This document shows, piece by piece, positions 1 to 12,943 of a stretch of 64,000 nt of DNA. The number at the start of each line of letters is the position of its first letter. The stretch's first letter is position 1. A model generated the notes under the pieces. That model was not told the DNA's origin and ran no database searches. It saw nothing but the letters and a program-made list of their open reading frames with translations. The position numbers and the translations under genes are program-made. The stretch is from Glossina fuscipes (taxonomy: Eukaryota; Arthropoda; Insecta; Diptera; Glossinidae): positions 23,472,088 to 23,536,087 of the forward strand of contig NW_023998415.1 of assembly GCF_014805625.2 (NCBI RefSeq). The letters are read 5' to 3'.

Positions 1-322
1 TTATACAAAATTTTGTTACTATTTTTTCTTTTTTCAAACAAAAATTGATTACAGAAACCAGCACCAAATCAAAAAAAAAAAAAGAAATCATTCTTTAATT
101 TTTTTTTTTTTTAGAATTTTTTCGTATTTAATTCTAGTGATCCCTTTTTTGTGTTCAAAAAAAAAAAAAATAATAAAGCTTTATTACTGAAATTCAGTTT
201 AGCCCTTGAAAAAATTTGAAAACAAATCAATAACTATTTTATTTTTTATGTCATCCGTGAAATGTGTTTTGTTTTGGTTCTGAATTTTTCCTAATTATTA
301 CTACTTTTATTATTTTTTCGTT

Positions 323-360
<38 letters not shown>

Positions 361-1539
361 TTATTTACGCTTATAACTTAGTAATACTATAATATTATCC
401 TTTATTTATAATTATAAATATATATATATTTAAACAGTACATGTAAAGAAATATTATTTTTCCACTGTAATCAAAAAACAAAAAGAAAACGAAGAAAAAA
501 AAGTAAACAATTTTCTTGATATGAATATTTATGTGAAGAAAACGGGCAAAAACATTTTAAATAAATACTTTTCCTGCAAAGAAAAAGAGAAAATCAAAGA
601 AAAGAGACAACAACAACAATAGCAAAATATATATATTAAATTTAATACAACAGAAAACAGTAAAAAGACATGCTTACGTATTACATATTTTTTATTAATA
701 TATATTATCGCATAACTTTGTAGTAATATTTACACGAACAAATATGTGCTAGAGTTTATTTATTTATTTTTTTGTTTTTATTTAAAGGCTAATTCTTTAG
801 TAATTCTGGCAGTTGGAGAACGACACAAACTCGGGAATCAATTAATTCTACGCATCATTTTCGTCGACACGTTTCGATTTTCAATTCGATCGATTTTATA
901 CATTTATTTTATTTCGTGATTTTTGATTTTCAATTAAATTGATTTTAACAGTATAACTGGGAATGCTGTCATTCGCTAAGACTACATACAACCGTTTCGT
1001 ATATGTCTTTAATGTACCTTAAGTTTAAAAGTTCTCCATAATTTCATTGTATCCGCCCTAGGAAGCTCATTGAATTTTCCAAATATTTGTATGCTTCAGA
1101 GAGTTGGTTCCCATCATGTATGTATGTGATCATTGTGAATAGTGAAGTCGATTTTGCTATCTTTCTCGATTGTTCGTCCGTTGAAAGGTCGAAAGATGAG
1201 CGAACTGGGTCCAAGAACTCCAATTACGAACAATGTAATAATCTTTCCTTTTCCTTTTACGGCCTTAAGCTTCAATCTTACAGACAACTTTGTCTGCGAA
1301 ATTTGTCCACAAATTCTCAAAAAAAAAGGGGAAAAAAAAGAAAGAAACGTACAAGCAAGACGGACTACTATTTTAATGTCATTTTAGTTAATAAACCTAC
1401 GAGATGCTGAAAAATTTCTTAAAAATCTATTTGAGAATTTATCTATCTTCTTATCAAGTACTGTGTGCAGATTATTATTGCCATAGGGACTGCTTACAAT
1501 AGGTTTATATATAAGTTCCTGGCGTTCTTGATAAAATTC
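1..1539. other. AT-rich non-coding DNA, no gene seen
   Basis: The stretch is dominated by A/T tracts, including a pure T run of about 33 bases near 327-359 and small TA repeats near 418-430. Short open frames around 1087-1410 overlap on both strands, match no family I know, and have no splice-site support. I see no coding gene, RNA gene or clear regulatory element. It may be intergenic, or an intron or UTR of a gene lying outside the window. Confidence 0.6.
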
Positions 1540-1900
1540 AACAATATTTATAGTAGCCTTGTTACAAAACTTAGCAATCTGGCATCTTTTGCCATTCATC
1601 GGTTAGCTTAATAGATGCAGACGCAATAGCGATCGACGCATTTTCGGACATTTTCATTTTCATTTTCAGTGAATCGCTGATCGGCTAGACAACACTGCAT
1701 CGATCTGAATAAGTGGTAAACGGAAGAGGCGCCTGATCACACCTGGAGAATATGCCGAGTGCGATGAACCTTCTCAGCCCAAGCTGAAAATGATTTCCTT
1801 TTTTATTTTTGCGGAAGACAGATGGACCTATGCGAATGTTCGTTGGAATTGGTTTCATGGCTACAAAAGTTTTGCCCATAATTTCGCAGACCACTTTTCA
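1540..1900 (-). mobile_element. Degenerate mariner transposase fossil (3' half)
   Basis: Read on the minus strand in shifting frames, this stretch gives the end of a mariner-family DDD transposase. One frame reads HSAYSPG, corresponding to the HPPYSPD block. After a frameshift another reads SSVYHLFRSMQCCLADQRF (about 1740-1685), matching the APSDYHLFRSMQHGLADQRF block, and then a VRKCVDR helix. A third frame gives IKLTDEWQK near 1600, matching the GIHKLPERWQK block. Stops and frameshifts are frequent, so this is a dead copy. The boundaries are approximate. The element may extend towards 2110, where homology is no longer convincing. Confidence 0.65.
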
Positions 1901-4584
1901 ACGGTTTCGTAAACTGAACAAAAGCCCGTAAAAAGCAACTGCAGCTTACGTCGTTGAATCGCACCAATACCTAAGTTATCTATATCCAAAATTTCGGGAA
2001 AATTCAAACTGTTTAAGTAAATGATTGATGTCATTGTGACATCCATTGTGTGAGCTTGCAGATGCACGCGAAGTCTACAGCAATCCTCTATTATGCATAA
2101 AAGAAGCACTCAGTGATTTCAAAATGAGCGTCAACACGTTAACGCGTCAGATATGTTTTATGAAGCAACCCCAATTATAGTGAGGGGAATTTCTTTGAAT
2201 ACGTAATAAATCTACTTTCGCCTTATTATAAGTAAACTTTTGTATCCGCATAATTTGACAAAGGAAGATTCGTTTTCAAAAAAGTTTAAATTCCATTACA
2301 AGTGCCACTCACTCATCGACCTTCGTTTTCAATAATTCGATTATTTATTTCTCGAAATCGACGCTCAACCCTTGCAGCGATTAAAAAAAGAATTGGGCGA
2401 TGCTCTTGAAGATTGTTAAATGATCATTGTTTCGTTCTCGACTCACTTGCACTAATGTTTCGAGTACAAGTTTAAGTCAAGCCCACTACCGCAGCAAGGG
2501 CATGTGTTTAGTTTTCGTTATCCGAAAACCCATGCATAAGAAATGGTCCAACAGTAAGCTTGCAATTTGCGGATTAGTTGAACAATTTTTTTCTGCCTAA
2601 CTTCGGAGAAAAATCAAACATAGATTGTTAAGAAAATTGATTTAGCAATGGCGTTATCCATTGTAACGCCTTTTGTCTTTCAACATTCTTTCAGATAAGA
2701 AGTATGAAGGTGAATGTTTTTCAAGCATTTCAAGCCGTAGCAGGAACCAATGGAATGGCCATAATTGTAAATGTTAAGATGGAGAGCTGGCATTGGCCGG
2801 GTGCGCAAATCCTAGTTGACTTGTTAATATGTTAATATGTAAATGTTTGGCCGTCACGTCGAGTGCCCTTTCATATGTGTGATCATATATGTAATAAGGG
2901 TCTGTCTACGCACGCAATCACAAGAACGAGCATCTTGAACATAAAAAGCTTTACAATCTTTGCGACTTCTTACCAGTTTACAAGGCTTGTTTTGTTCTTA
3001 CGCTCTTACAAAACAGTTGGAATTGAATCGAAAATATAGCTTTTTTTTTTGTCTTCAAATTCAAAATATAAATCAATTTCGTTGGCATTTATGGATCTTG
3101 ATGAATCTTGCTTCAAATTTGAATATGCACGTGTAATATACGTTACTTCATGTCTACTGCTTGCTTCCGTTTTGCATTACATGAAACTAATTAAATATAC
3201 ATGTATTTGTATACATATATATATTTTCTGAATTTGTAGGAAATATTTGAAATTTTAATTGCAACAAATCTTAAGATTAGTATCTTGATGCACAGTCTCT
3301 TTATGCCCGTCAGAGATAAGATATCAGTTCCCGTTATGAGCCGAGTAAAAATTGCAGCTAGCTGCTTAGATATATAAACTTTAAAAACTGCTATAGGTAT
3401 GTCTGATGTGATTACAATGGTGGATATTGATATTCCTTCGAGTTCTTGTTAGTAGCAAATCGAACTAATTGAAAGGGGCAAAAGACACGCCTATAAAACA
3501 ATGATCGTTTCTTTTAGGACAGGGAGTTATTTTCGCTTTGAATTATTTGCGGCCGACATGTATATCGTATGAGGTTCGTTAAACAATACGATCATCAATT
3601 CAGTCAGTCCATGGTGGTGTTGACAATGTTGGCTTAGCTATAAGCTTGCAATAAATTGAAGCAAAAATAGTTGGATTCGATCACCCAGCTACTACGCCTT
3701 GTCATTGGAGTCTTCTCGAACAAAATGCCTTGTCGAAACATACATTCATAAGTCATCTAAGACTCGGACTGCTCGGACTGCTCGGACTGTAGACGCTTTT
3801 TCCGTTTATCATTACATAGGGCGTGTTCGAATATCTTTTCTAAATTGTAATGAAACCGTAATAATAATACAAAAAACTTCCACGATATGCTTTATTTGCA
3901 AATTTTTGTAGCTCGCAATATTTTATATGCACAAGATGTTAGACGGCAGACTCTGGTTTAAATTGCTCTGCCATTTGATTTTAACCGAGAATTTTATAAA
4001 AAAACCGCTACCATTGCAATTCAGCCAGCTTCCTTTATAGGGAGGGGCATTTCGGTTTTCCTCTTTGACATTTGGTATTTTTCATGGGCCCTTCAAAATA
4101 TTGAACTTGTAATAATAATAATAATAATAATACCATAGGAGAAACTTTAGAAAGTTCGAAAGCTCGCAAAGTTTTTCCAAACTTTATTTCTCAATAATTT
4201 ATAACATAATTTTTAATTTAATTTTCTTAATGTTCGTAGCTTCCAAACAAATATCCAAACAAATAGTACACCCTTAACCAGTAAACGTAATTTTTCTCTT
4301 ATTATTATTATTTAGATTTAGATTAAGTGCGCTTTTCTAGCAACGCGTCAATTGTTTTAATATAAAGAAATAGTTTTCTTTCATATTGATCTATTCCAAT
4401 AAAACTCAAAAATCAATTTTACATCCATTAGAAATGTTTACACGATGGCATTATCGAAAGAAATACTATGCCTCTGGACATTGAAATTCAAATCGAATTT
4501 GAAAAACTGATTCAAGTGAAATTTCAAAATCATCACAATCGCTAAAGTTGATCAACTAGAACTATGCACACACATTTCTTTATC

Positions 4585-4674
4585 ATTATTATTATTATTA
4601 TTATTATTGTTATTATTAATTTAAGCGGAGAAATAAGTTTCAAGACTAAAGTCTTTAGAAGCACTAGCGTCCAA
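4585..4674 (-). mobile_element. SINE 3' fragment with (TAA)n tail
   Basis: On the minus strand this reads GGACGCTAGTGCT, an AGACTTTAGTCTT block, TTATTTCTCCGCTTAAATT, and then an imperfect (TAA)n tail. It matches the 3' body and tail of the full SINE copy at 45850-46101 and of the copies at 17958-18043 and 62868-62954. The tRNA-like head is absent, consistent with 5' truncation. I could not define a target-site duplication here. Confidence 0.55.
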
Positions 4675-5930
4675 GGTTCGTTTTGGAATTAATTATAAAG
4701 ATATTGCGAGCCAAATATACTTGTATATATTAATCGAGACCGTCAGTCTTATAGTCGACTTTGGTATGAGGCCCAATCTTTCCAATCAATATCTCAAATT
4801 AAGGTTAAGACATACTTGAGGCTATCAACTTTGCGGTAGTGTTGACAAGACATTGCTAACCAATTTAAGATCAATTTTTGAATCTGTAAATGCAATCTTT
4901 TGAACTATTGTGAGTATTTTTTTGAATGCGAGAAGGCGAGAATGAAAGTTTCTTACCTTAATTAATTGAATCTTTGTGCCTGATTACGGCAGATGGTTAA
5001 ATCGTTTCGGCTCATCATTTTGATAACGTATTTTATATATTTCTGGCCCGTTTTTTTTTTTTTTTTTAAACTGAAGAACAAAGCATATACCAAACCAATT
5101 CTCGGGGTTCTTGGGATAAGCTAATAGAACAATTCGTTGCTTCTATAATTTGTATAAATTTATAACTAAAAAAGATTTCAAGTTGTTTCATGTCATTTGT
5201 AATTTGTGATTTTTACGCTTTTAATTGTGATCATTTTCTCTTCAAATCTTAAAAAAAAAAAAAATTACGTTTTGCTTTTTATCTCGTAGAAATATCTTCA
5301 AAATTATTTATTATTTATTACAATGGTATCTTATAAGTTATATTAGACGTACATATATTCACGCAAAGAGAAGAAAAGAAAAAAATAAATAAATAAATAA
5401 ATAAAAATATCCAATATGTAAAATTTAGAGACCAATAATAAAAAAAAAAAAAAAAATTAAAAAAAAAATACAAATTAATACAATTTTAAAATTTCTGTAA
5501 AAAATAAAAGCAAACAGGGCGATAAATTTAAACATTAAAAACAATCTTTTTGTGTTGAAAAAAAACCCAAAATTTTAAACAATTGATTTTATTAAAAATA
5601 GAAATGTTGATTATTTTTTTATTAACATTTTTTGCCTCACGAGAGTCTCTTTAATGAATTTATTGCAATTACTTAGAAAAAAATTTAAAAAATATAATAA
5701 AGAAGGGTGCGAAAAAAGAGAAGAAAACTAACACATATTTCCCCTATATATAGACCAATAAAAAAGTTACAAATAAATCAAAACTCAGTTGATAGTAAAC
5801 AATAAGAAATAATCTTAACCTACTCAACTACTTATGGAAATGCAAACGAAATATACATACGAGCAACAAAAAGAAGAACGCCCATGCGAAACAAATATAC
5901 AGATAAATATTCTTACACATACATTCATTC

Positions 5931-5935
5931 ATACA

Positions 5936-5965
<30 letters not shown>
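5931..5965. repeat. (ATAC)n microsatellite followed by (AT)n
   Basis: About eight uninterrupted ATAC units run directly into a TATATATATATA tract. The same tetranucleotide recurs near 39.9 kb and 52.75 kb, and as its complement near 8.37 kb and 9.78 kb. Confidence 0.9.
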
Positions 5966-5971
<6 letters not shown>

Positions 5972-7370
5972 TATATAAAAACGTCTACTTGTATATCCAC
6001 CACAGTGGTTAACGATAGTTATGTGACAAAAGCTAGTAACGCATGAAATCATATGGGAATCAGAGATCCCGTTATGCATGAATATAGCGAAACTGAATTG
6101 CCCTTGTTTTGTCTATCTTTCTATCTGTCTGTTTGTCTCTCTGTCACGATTACTATGACGGAAAACGAATCGAATTTCATTTATAAATAATTCTCTTCAC
6201 AAGATTGAAATTGAGTTAAATCTCTGCATAGGTCGGGTCTATGTCGATTCCCACATTGCACTCTGAAAACTTTCGTTATAACTTGGCTTGACGCTTGCGT
6301 TTATTGGAATGAAGTAAGAAGAGCTAAGTACGCCTATAATCTCTCCTCACTCTCCTGCTTAATATATCCTATACTTGACTTTGGATCATCAACCTCGACT
6401 GTATATTTGTTTTGTTGGAAATGCACTCTTACAAAAATAAGAGAGTTGTTTAAACATAGTGCACCCCCTCTCCGCTGCTGTTACACTGTATAAAAATTAT
6501 AAGTTCAAATATTGTACGCAATATACGACTTCTTTGACATAACTTTCTCCTTTCAACATAAGCTACCACTAACCACTAAGGTGGGTATATATATATAGAA
6601 AAAAAAAAAAAAGAAAAAAGGAAAAAAAAAGGAATATATATATATATATATTGGGTTCAAGCCAAATTTAATTTCTCTATTGTTAATAATGGAACGCAAT
6701 AACAAACGACACTAGAGAGAGAAGATTACCTTAATAAAACTAAAAAGTAAAAGTAAAATTAAAAGCCTTTCATAATTCAAGTGATAATTTCCTTAAAGAA
6801 AACAAAAGTGAAAACAAAAAAAAAAAAAAAACAATTTTAATTATTTATATATAATAAAAATACTTCATTTATTGTGAATTGTTCATGTTTCCAAGTTTTT
6901 AAAATTTTAATAATTTATTTTTTTTAACAATTGTTGTTTTCTACATGTTTTTTTTTTTTTTTCTTTTAACTTTTTTATTTAATATAAAGAATTCCAAGTA
7001 TTACAAATTGTGGTGATACAAAGAAAAAATAAATAAAAATAAATAGTTATAATAAAAAGTAATTAATTATTTAATTCAAACAAATAATCAAGAAAAAAAC
7101 AAATTAAAAATAATTCTATAAATACGATGTGATCTTAACGTTTATTAATTGTGTTATCGGTGTTAATATCGACAAAGGAGAAGAGTAGAAGAAATTAACT
7201 TGATATGCCAGTCGGTATCGACATTTGTAATACGACTATACATATATTACAATTAACGAAAAAAAAAAAAAAAAAAAAATTCTTTTTAAGCACATCTAAG
7301 CTTCACTTAAATTTTGTAGAATTTACAAAAAAAAAAAATAAAAATAAATAAATAAATATATATATATATG

Positions 7371-7376
<6 letters not shown>

Positions 7377-7406
<30 letters not shown>
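7377..7406. repeat. (TA)n microsatellite
   Basis: Roughly 15 uninterrupted TA units, preceded by an AAATAAATAAATAAATA tract and a shorter TA block. Confidence 0.9.
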
Positions 7407-7407
<1 letters not shown>

Positions 7408-8358
7408 CTTTTATCAAGATTTACTTTAACTCTATTATATAAATACACATACAAATATAGATATATAAGAGCATATACCTATAACCAGCCAAAAGAATTT
7501 CTCAGAAAACAAAACGAAAAAACCAGCCTGAAATTAATAAAAAATGAAAGTATAAAGTAATTAATCTACTTGCATAACTCATATGCTCACATTTGTGTTT
7601 ATTTACTTAAAAAATAAAAAAATAATAAAAAAAAAAATTCTAAAATCTAAAAAAAAAATATTTTTGTATTTTAGTTGATAAATATCCATGAAAAATAAAA
7701 CCTAAAAACGAAGAATTATAAAAGCTATCACTATTAAATAAAACAATAACAAAATAATCACAAAAACCGCATAATAATGATATTTTTCTTTATTAAGTTT
7801 TTTTTTTTTTCCACTTTTATATATTAAGTAATCCCTTTTATCCTTTGCTTTTCTTTCGGTAGCATTTAATCAACGCTTTACAACTTTAAGACGAATTTAA
7901 AATGGGATGAGCTTTTAAATTTATACAGATAGGAGTCCTAGAGCATGATTAAGGTACTGTTGTCTTATTACATTTCGGTAGATTTTATATTACAGCTTAA
8001 ATTTTTTTTTTTTTAATAAAAAAAAAAAAAAAAAAAAACAGAAACAAACGCTTTCATATGAAATGATAAAAAAATGTCCCCCACTCAAGGAAAGATTCTT
8101 GTTTTTTTTTTTGCACTATTCTTATACAGTATCTAGTAAAATAATAAAATAATAAAAGTTCAAAGTACTCATTTTCAACTTTTAATAATTCGTACGTATA
8201 CTCCAGACGGCCAAAAATAATGTTGTTTCCTTAAATGGAATAAATTAAAAAAAAAAAAAAAATTTGGACTTTTTTTCAAAATACAAACTTAAAAATCCCA
8301 CAATATTTAGGAACCCTGCACTGTTCATATTTAATCATCTGAAGAGTTACTGAACTTC

Positions 8359-8364
<6 letters not shown>

Positions 8365-8393
<29 letters not shown>

Positions 8394-8394
8394 T
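8365..8394. repeat. (ATGT)n microsatellite
   Basis: About seven tandem ATGT units after a short TA tract. It produces artefactual open frames encoding Met-Tyr-Val-Cys or Tyr-Ile-His-Thr repeats on the two strands. Confidence 0.9.
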
Positions 8395-9074
8395 TTAGGC
8401 AATGACCTTAAATTTGTTATGAAAGTTAAGAAAAAGATGTCCCAAAGGAATGCATTTAATATGAAAAGAAATGAATTATGTATGCGATATGAGGCATATT
8501 TCGCAACACTTGTCATAAGTTCTATGAATGATAAATGCGTATTCTCCCGCTTCACCCATAGTATACGACATCCTGTTGTTAAGTGTTACTCGCCAATCAC
8601 TTATACATTATCAGCTGATTAAAGTCAATATAGATATATGTGTAAAATTTCAATTTGCCTATCACATAACAACAAACGGATAGAAAGATGGCAGGCAGAC
8701 AGACGGGCACGACTAAATGCTCATTTTGTTATGCTTATGTGCTAATAATTGCTAAATTTCACATCGAATTTTTAAAAGGAATTAGCAAAGAATTATATTT
8801 TTAAACAAATGGACGGACGTGGCTAAATCGTCTCTTATATCGAATGTAAGTTGTCGCAAAAGTGTAATGCTGATGATGGTATTACAAGTTCATAATACGT
8901 ACATGTATGTATAAACGTGTTTTTCATTGTTTCACTTAATAGAGCTTTTCTTCTTTTTTTTTTTGCTCTTATGACATATTAGATCTGTGCATTCGTATCC
9001 CTAACCTGAAGTCATAGCGAGAGAGGTAGGATAAGATAATAGGGATCATAGATCCATAAGCATCCATCTCGAGG

Positions 9075-9165
9075 TAATGCGAAAACGGTTCCCGACTGGT
9101 TTGACCCCAATGTAGAGCTAGTAGTTGGCAGTGCGCTGCCACTACGCCCCTTCTATCTAGACATG
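9075..9165 (-). repeat. Possible tRNA-like (SINE head) sequence
   Basis: On the minus strand the segment reads GGGGCGTAGTGGCAGCGCACTGCC. About 30 bases later comes GGGGTCAAACCAG. These resemble an RNA polymerase III A box (TAGTGGCAGCGC) and B box (GGTCAAACC) at suitable spacing. The segment is markedly GC-richer than its surroundings. No acceptor-stem pairing or tail is obvious, so a SINE or tRNA-pseudogene relic is only a suggestion. Confidence 0.25.
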
Positions 9166-9433
9166 CATGATGTTAAGGTGAAGCAAGGTAGCTAAACAGT
9201 GTAAACATGAATCGCGAAAAATAATTTAATTTGTTCGTTGCTCTGCCGGAGGCTTAGTCATCGTAATTTGATGACATATCTAGGATTTCAACATGTACAC
9301 ATATGCATGTACATTAGGAGCTTCGGTCCAGCTTAATAAAGCTGCTTTGTTGCAACGATTACACAAAATTTCTGACTTATCCCGTGTTGATTCAAATTAT
9401 TTAAATAGATTTTGTACGCATAACTGAACGCAC

Positions 9434-9438
9434 AGAGA

Positions 9439-9492
<54 letters not shown>

Positions 9493-9504
9493 GAGAGCGA
9501 GAGC
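9434..9504. repeat. (GA)n microsatellite, interrupted
   Basis: GA dinucleotides cover about 70 bases with single interruptions (GATAGA, GCGA). GAGA tracts in flies can bind GAGA factor or Clamp, but nothing else nearby marks a promoter, so a simple repeat is the default reading. Confidence 0.9.
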
Positions 9505-10788
9505 AAACTTACGTTATACAATATTACATCATTGCTGACGATCGTGACGTTTCTGTTTTATCGTTGGATGGCACAGGAGATAACAATTTTCATAACTTTA
9601 TGCAATACATTGAGCGAACAGATTACAAAAACAATGAATAATATAAAATATGCTTTTTGCATTACATTGCAGAATACTAACAATAATACAATTATTTTTA
9701 AATAATTGAAAAAATACATAAGAATTCCGACTATACGCTTACGGTTGCAGTCGGTACTGTACATATACACGTTTTATGTATGTATGTATGTATGTATACA
9801 TATACATATATATAAAGTCTTATAAGATAAACAAAATTTTGTAGTAGTTGTACATACAAAGAGGGACAGAGATCGGTACACTACAATTGATTGATATTGG
9901 GCTTTAATTCGTATCCATAGTGTATCCATAGTCACGCGCTGATTAATCAAATTCACCTATACATACCATCAGATCAATCAATTAGATGTCTGTCAGATAA
10001 TTCAGTTTCATATTAAAATATTTACGACTTTTCGGACTTCAATTCCAAATCAAGGTAGATTTTTATCCTGATCAAAAGTACACAAGTGATCAATTTTCTG
10101 TGTCTGTCTTCTGTGCCAATGGTTTCAAAAATCAAAAATGATAAGCCTCTGAAATACGGCGTAGCCGTTATCGCTTATAAGCCTGCGCAAACTGCGTTTT
10201 AGCGTAAACACGATAGCATGAACATGAAAAACTAATATTCCATAGCTACGTTAAGGGTTATATCAGAGAACTAACTGGAACAAGTTATATGTATTGCTCC
10301 GAACCTTCCGAACTTTTTTATCACACAATGTGCACGAATGGCTTTTTTCATAATGCTGAATATTTGCATATTTCGGTAAATGTTTTTTGAAATGTGGAAA
10401 AAAGCTTCTTATTTTTTTAAAAATGTTGAAAATGCTTGGCTTTGTTAAAATATGGGATTTCAACTATTTTCCTATACAAATTTGAATTTGATATTTCGAG
10501 TCCTCCTTTCGATAGATAGCTCGGAATAGCTCCGGGTGTCGTTTAACAGACCTATTAAGTGGCTATTAAGGTTAACGGCCGTATGACTGGATTCTCAATT
10601 GCATGTGCAACGTAGGCAGTATTAAATCATTGCCTTGATAATTTCTTATACTGTAGGAGATTACAGTTACAGTTTGTGACTATAAGACCAACATCTAGGT
10701 AACATTGATAAATGAAATGTGCGAATGAATATAAATAACATAACCAATAAACGGTAAAAAAAAAGAACAATAGTTTTTTGCACCGTTT

Positions 10789-12416
10789 TTACATAACGCT
10801 TGTTGTAGTGGTCTTAGCTGAAGGGGTGGTTGGAGCTGAAGATGACGATGATGAACATAAACAACACGACGAACTATTTGAACAATTCGAAGAGTTTCGT
10901 TTACGTCTTTGATGTAGATTGGTACTACTTCCACAAAAACGTCTTTCATCTATAAAAAATTCCTGACCATTTTGCGATATAGACGAGGGTCGTCTATTTA
11001 CTGTTTGTCTGTTTATATCATTTATATTCAAGCGATCGTTTAGCATAGAGCAATGATAACTACTTGAACGTTTCAGGTCGTTAAACCTAGTTTGGTTTTG
11101 ATATGATCTTTTTAAAAAGTATCTTATCAATAAAAATGGTCCGGCTAATATTATTAAAAAACCGACAAGCAATATGGCTAAGACATCTACTAAAGCCGTA
11201 CGCCAAAAATTTAATGTATGGTTATGAGTTTTAAAAAAATCTCCTCCTTGAGTATCTAAAATCAAATCAATTGCGTTCAGTGTCCGTTCAATGCTACTAA
11301 TACCATTTATGTCCGCCAGTAGTAGATGTTTTAAACGCTTTAAGTTGTCTTGATAATTACTGATATTTGTTAATATCTCTTTTATAAGGAACAGTAATTG
11401 ATTGTAGGCAATTTCCTCGTAAACAAGTAGAGATGCTGCACCCTGATTTTTTAATCTATTGGCAAGAACATGTTGCTCCGGCATTATAGGTATAGCCAAT
11501 ATTGGCTTTAAAAAATGTATGGCCTCCACGGTACTCATTATACCACAAGTGCTTATAAATAATTTAACATTTTTATGAGCTGAAAAATAAAATGTTATTA
11601 TTTTATCTTATGACTCATCATTAGCGTTTGTTTCCTCCTTTCAATTACCTAATATGGCTTGTTGTGGCCACCAGTGATGTATTAATAGTTGTGATGTTGT
11701 ATTCTTTGTTAAAAGCATAGGCTCTTCCGCTTCATATTTAATAATGAAACGTAGTTCGGGCAGTGCTTCGAAAACATGCAGAAAAACGTCTAATTTTTCT
11801 ATTGGGAAACCATAAACATTCGCCCCTAAGCTCATATATATGACGCCGTCGGGAGCTTCGTCAATGAAATCTTTTAAAAGCTAACAAATAAATTATTTAA
11901 AAGTAATTAACGCAATAATTTATTATTATTTTACCTCTGGTAAATGTAAGTCTTTATCACTTTTTATGTGTACTCCTGCTATGTTTAACATATTCGGTAA
12001 ATGAGCTCGTGGATACTGTAATATGGGATGTGTATTTATCAAAGCCATTGATAAGTTTTCAGTGAGATCTTTAGAATGCGGCAATTCTCTGCAAAAGGGT
12101 TCAAAGTATTTTTCATAGACCACTTGCTGCGCTATCATATGAAAAAAACTGTAAGTTAATTTTTCAAAAACAGCCATCAATGTATTTAAACAACGCTGCC
12201 AAATGTGCATATTCTCTGAATAAGGTAAAAAGCTGCTTGGGTCTAAGGCAGCATTCTGAGGATTACCGAAAATTTGATGTAACCAAGTATTAGAACCACT
12301 AGGACTTATGACCACCACAGGCACTTTGTAATAGAAAGCCAAACTAGAAAAAGGTAATTAAATTAAATAAGCACTATACACATATGTATACATGTACAGA
12401 TACATCTACATATATA

Positions 12417-12451
<35 letters not shown>

Positions 12452-12943
12452 TTACCCCAGTAAAGCATCGCTTAAAAACAGATCTACTACAAGTAAATTG
12501 AATTTTTCTTTTCTTTTTAGCATTTTATGTACTCCTTCGTCGGACAGTAACAAATCTATATTGCTGGTGCTTGCATACATTAGTCGTGTGAAACGTTCCA
12601 GTATTGATTTCTCGCGTATTTTATCAATATCGAAACTCATGCCCATTTCCAACCAATTATTTAATAATCCCTCCACCAAGATTTCTTGCAGTTTTCCATT
12701 TTGCTTGGATTCTTCCTTTATTGCATCTTTCGTGCTATATGCACTTATTATCGTAACAGTGCAATTCCTTTGTTCTATTAATTGTCGCATTAAATGACGT
12801 CCGAATAGATAATGAGATTTCCACACGCTCGGTAGCACGGCCAATATATTGCATTGAGTGGTGCCTTGACAACATATTAAGGGTTCTATACAACAGCAAA
12901 TCCATACGAATATGATATTAGGAAAATTTCTAAAATTAACCAT
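10789..12943 (-). CDS. UDP-glycosyltransferase (insect UGT), 4 coding exons, 639 aa
   Basis: The exons, in order, are 12943-12456, 12343-11935, 11880-11649 and 11579-10789. Introns are 112, 54 and 69 bp, all GT-AG, with phases 2, 0 and 1 that join in frame. The product is a membrane-bound ER enzyme that conjugates sugar from a UDP donor to small lipophilic molecules. A signal peptide occupies about residues 1-27. His44 in the WKSHYLFG block is the likely catalytic base. LLKDFIDEAPDGVIYMSLGANV is the inter-domain strand and the start of the C-terminal domain. The UGT signature begins at 384 (FISTCGIMSTVEA) and runs to PIMPEQHVLANRL. A membrane helix lies at about 504-530. Two features are odd. 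Thr387 stands where the family has the donor-site His (THGG-type motif). The tail after the helix is about 110 residues of Ser/Thr/Asn/Cys-rich sequence, against about 20-30 in most UGTs. The start ATG has A at -3 and an in-frame TAA 15 bases upstream. The subfamily and substrate are unknown. Confidence 0.93.
12411..12449. repeat. (TA)n tract inside UGT intron 1
   Basis: Almost the whole 112-bp first intron (12344-12455) of the UGT gene is a TA-rich tract ending a few bases from the splice donor. Length variation here would change intron size by a large fraction. Confidence 0.85.

Larger units (their letters stand above)
1901..10788. other. AT-rich non-coding DNA with microsatellites
   Basis: This 8.9-kb stretch lies 3' of the UGT gene. 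It contains long A or T runs, (TA)n, (ATAC)n, (ATGT)n and (GA)n arrays, a SINE tail fragment near 4.6 kb and a possible tRNA-like element near 9.1 kb, listed separately. No open frame shows domain similarity or spliceable conservation that I can recognise. A distal UTR or intron of a neighbouring gene cannot be excluded. Confidence 0.55.
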
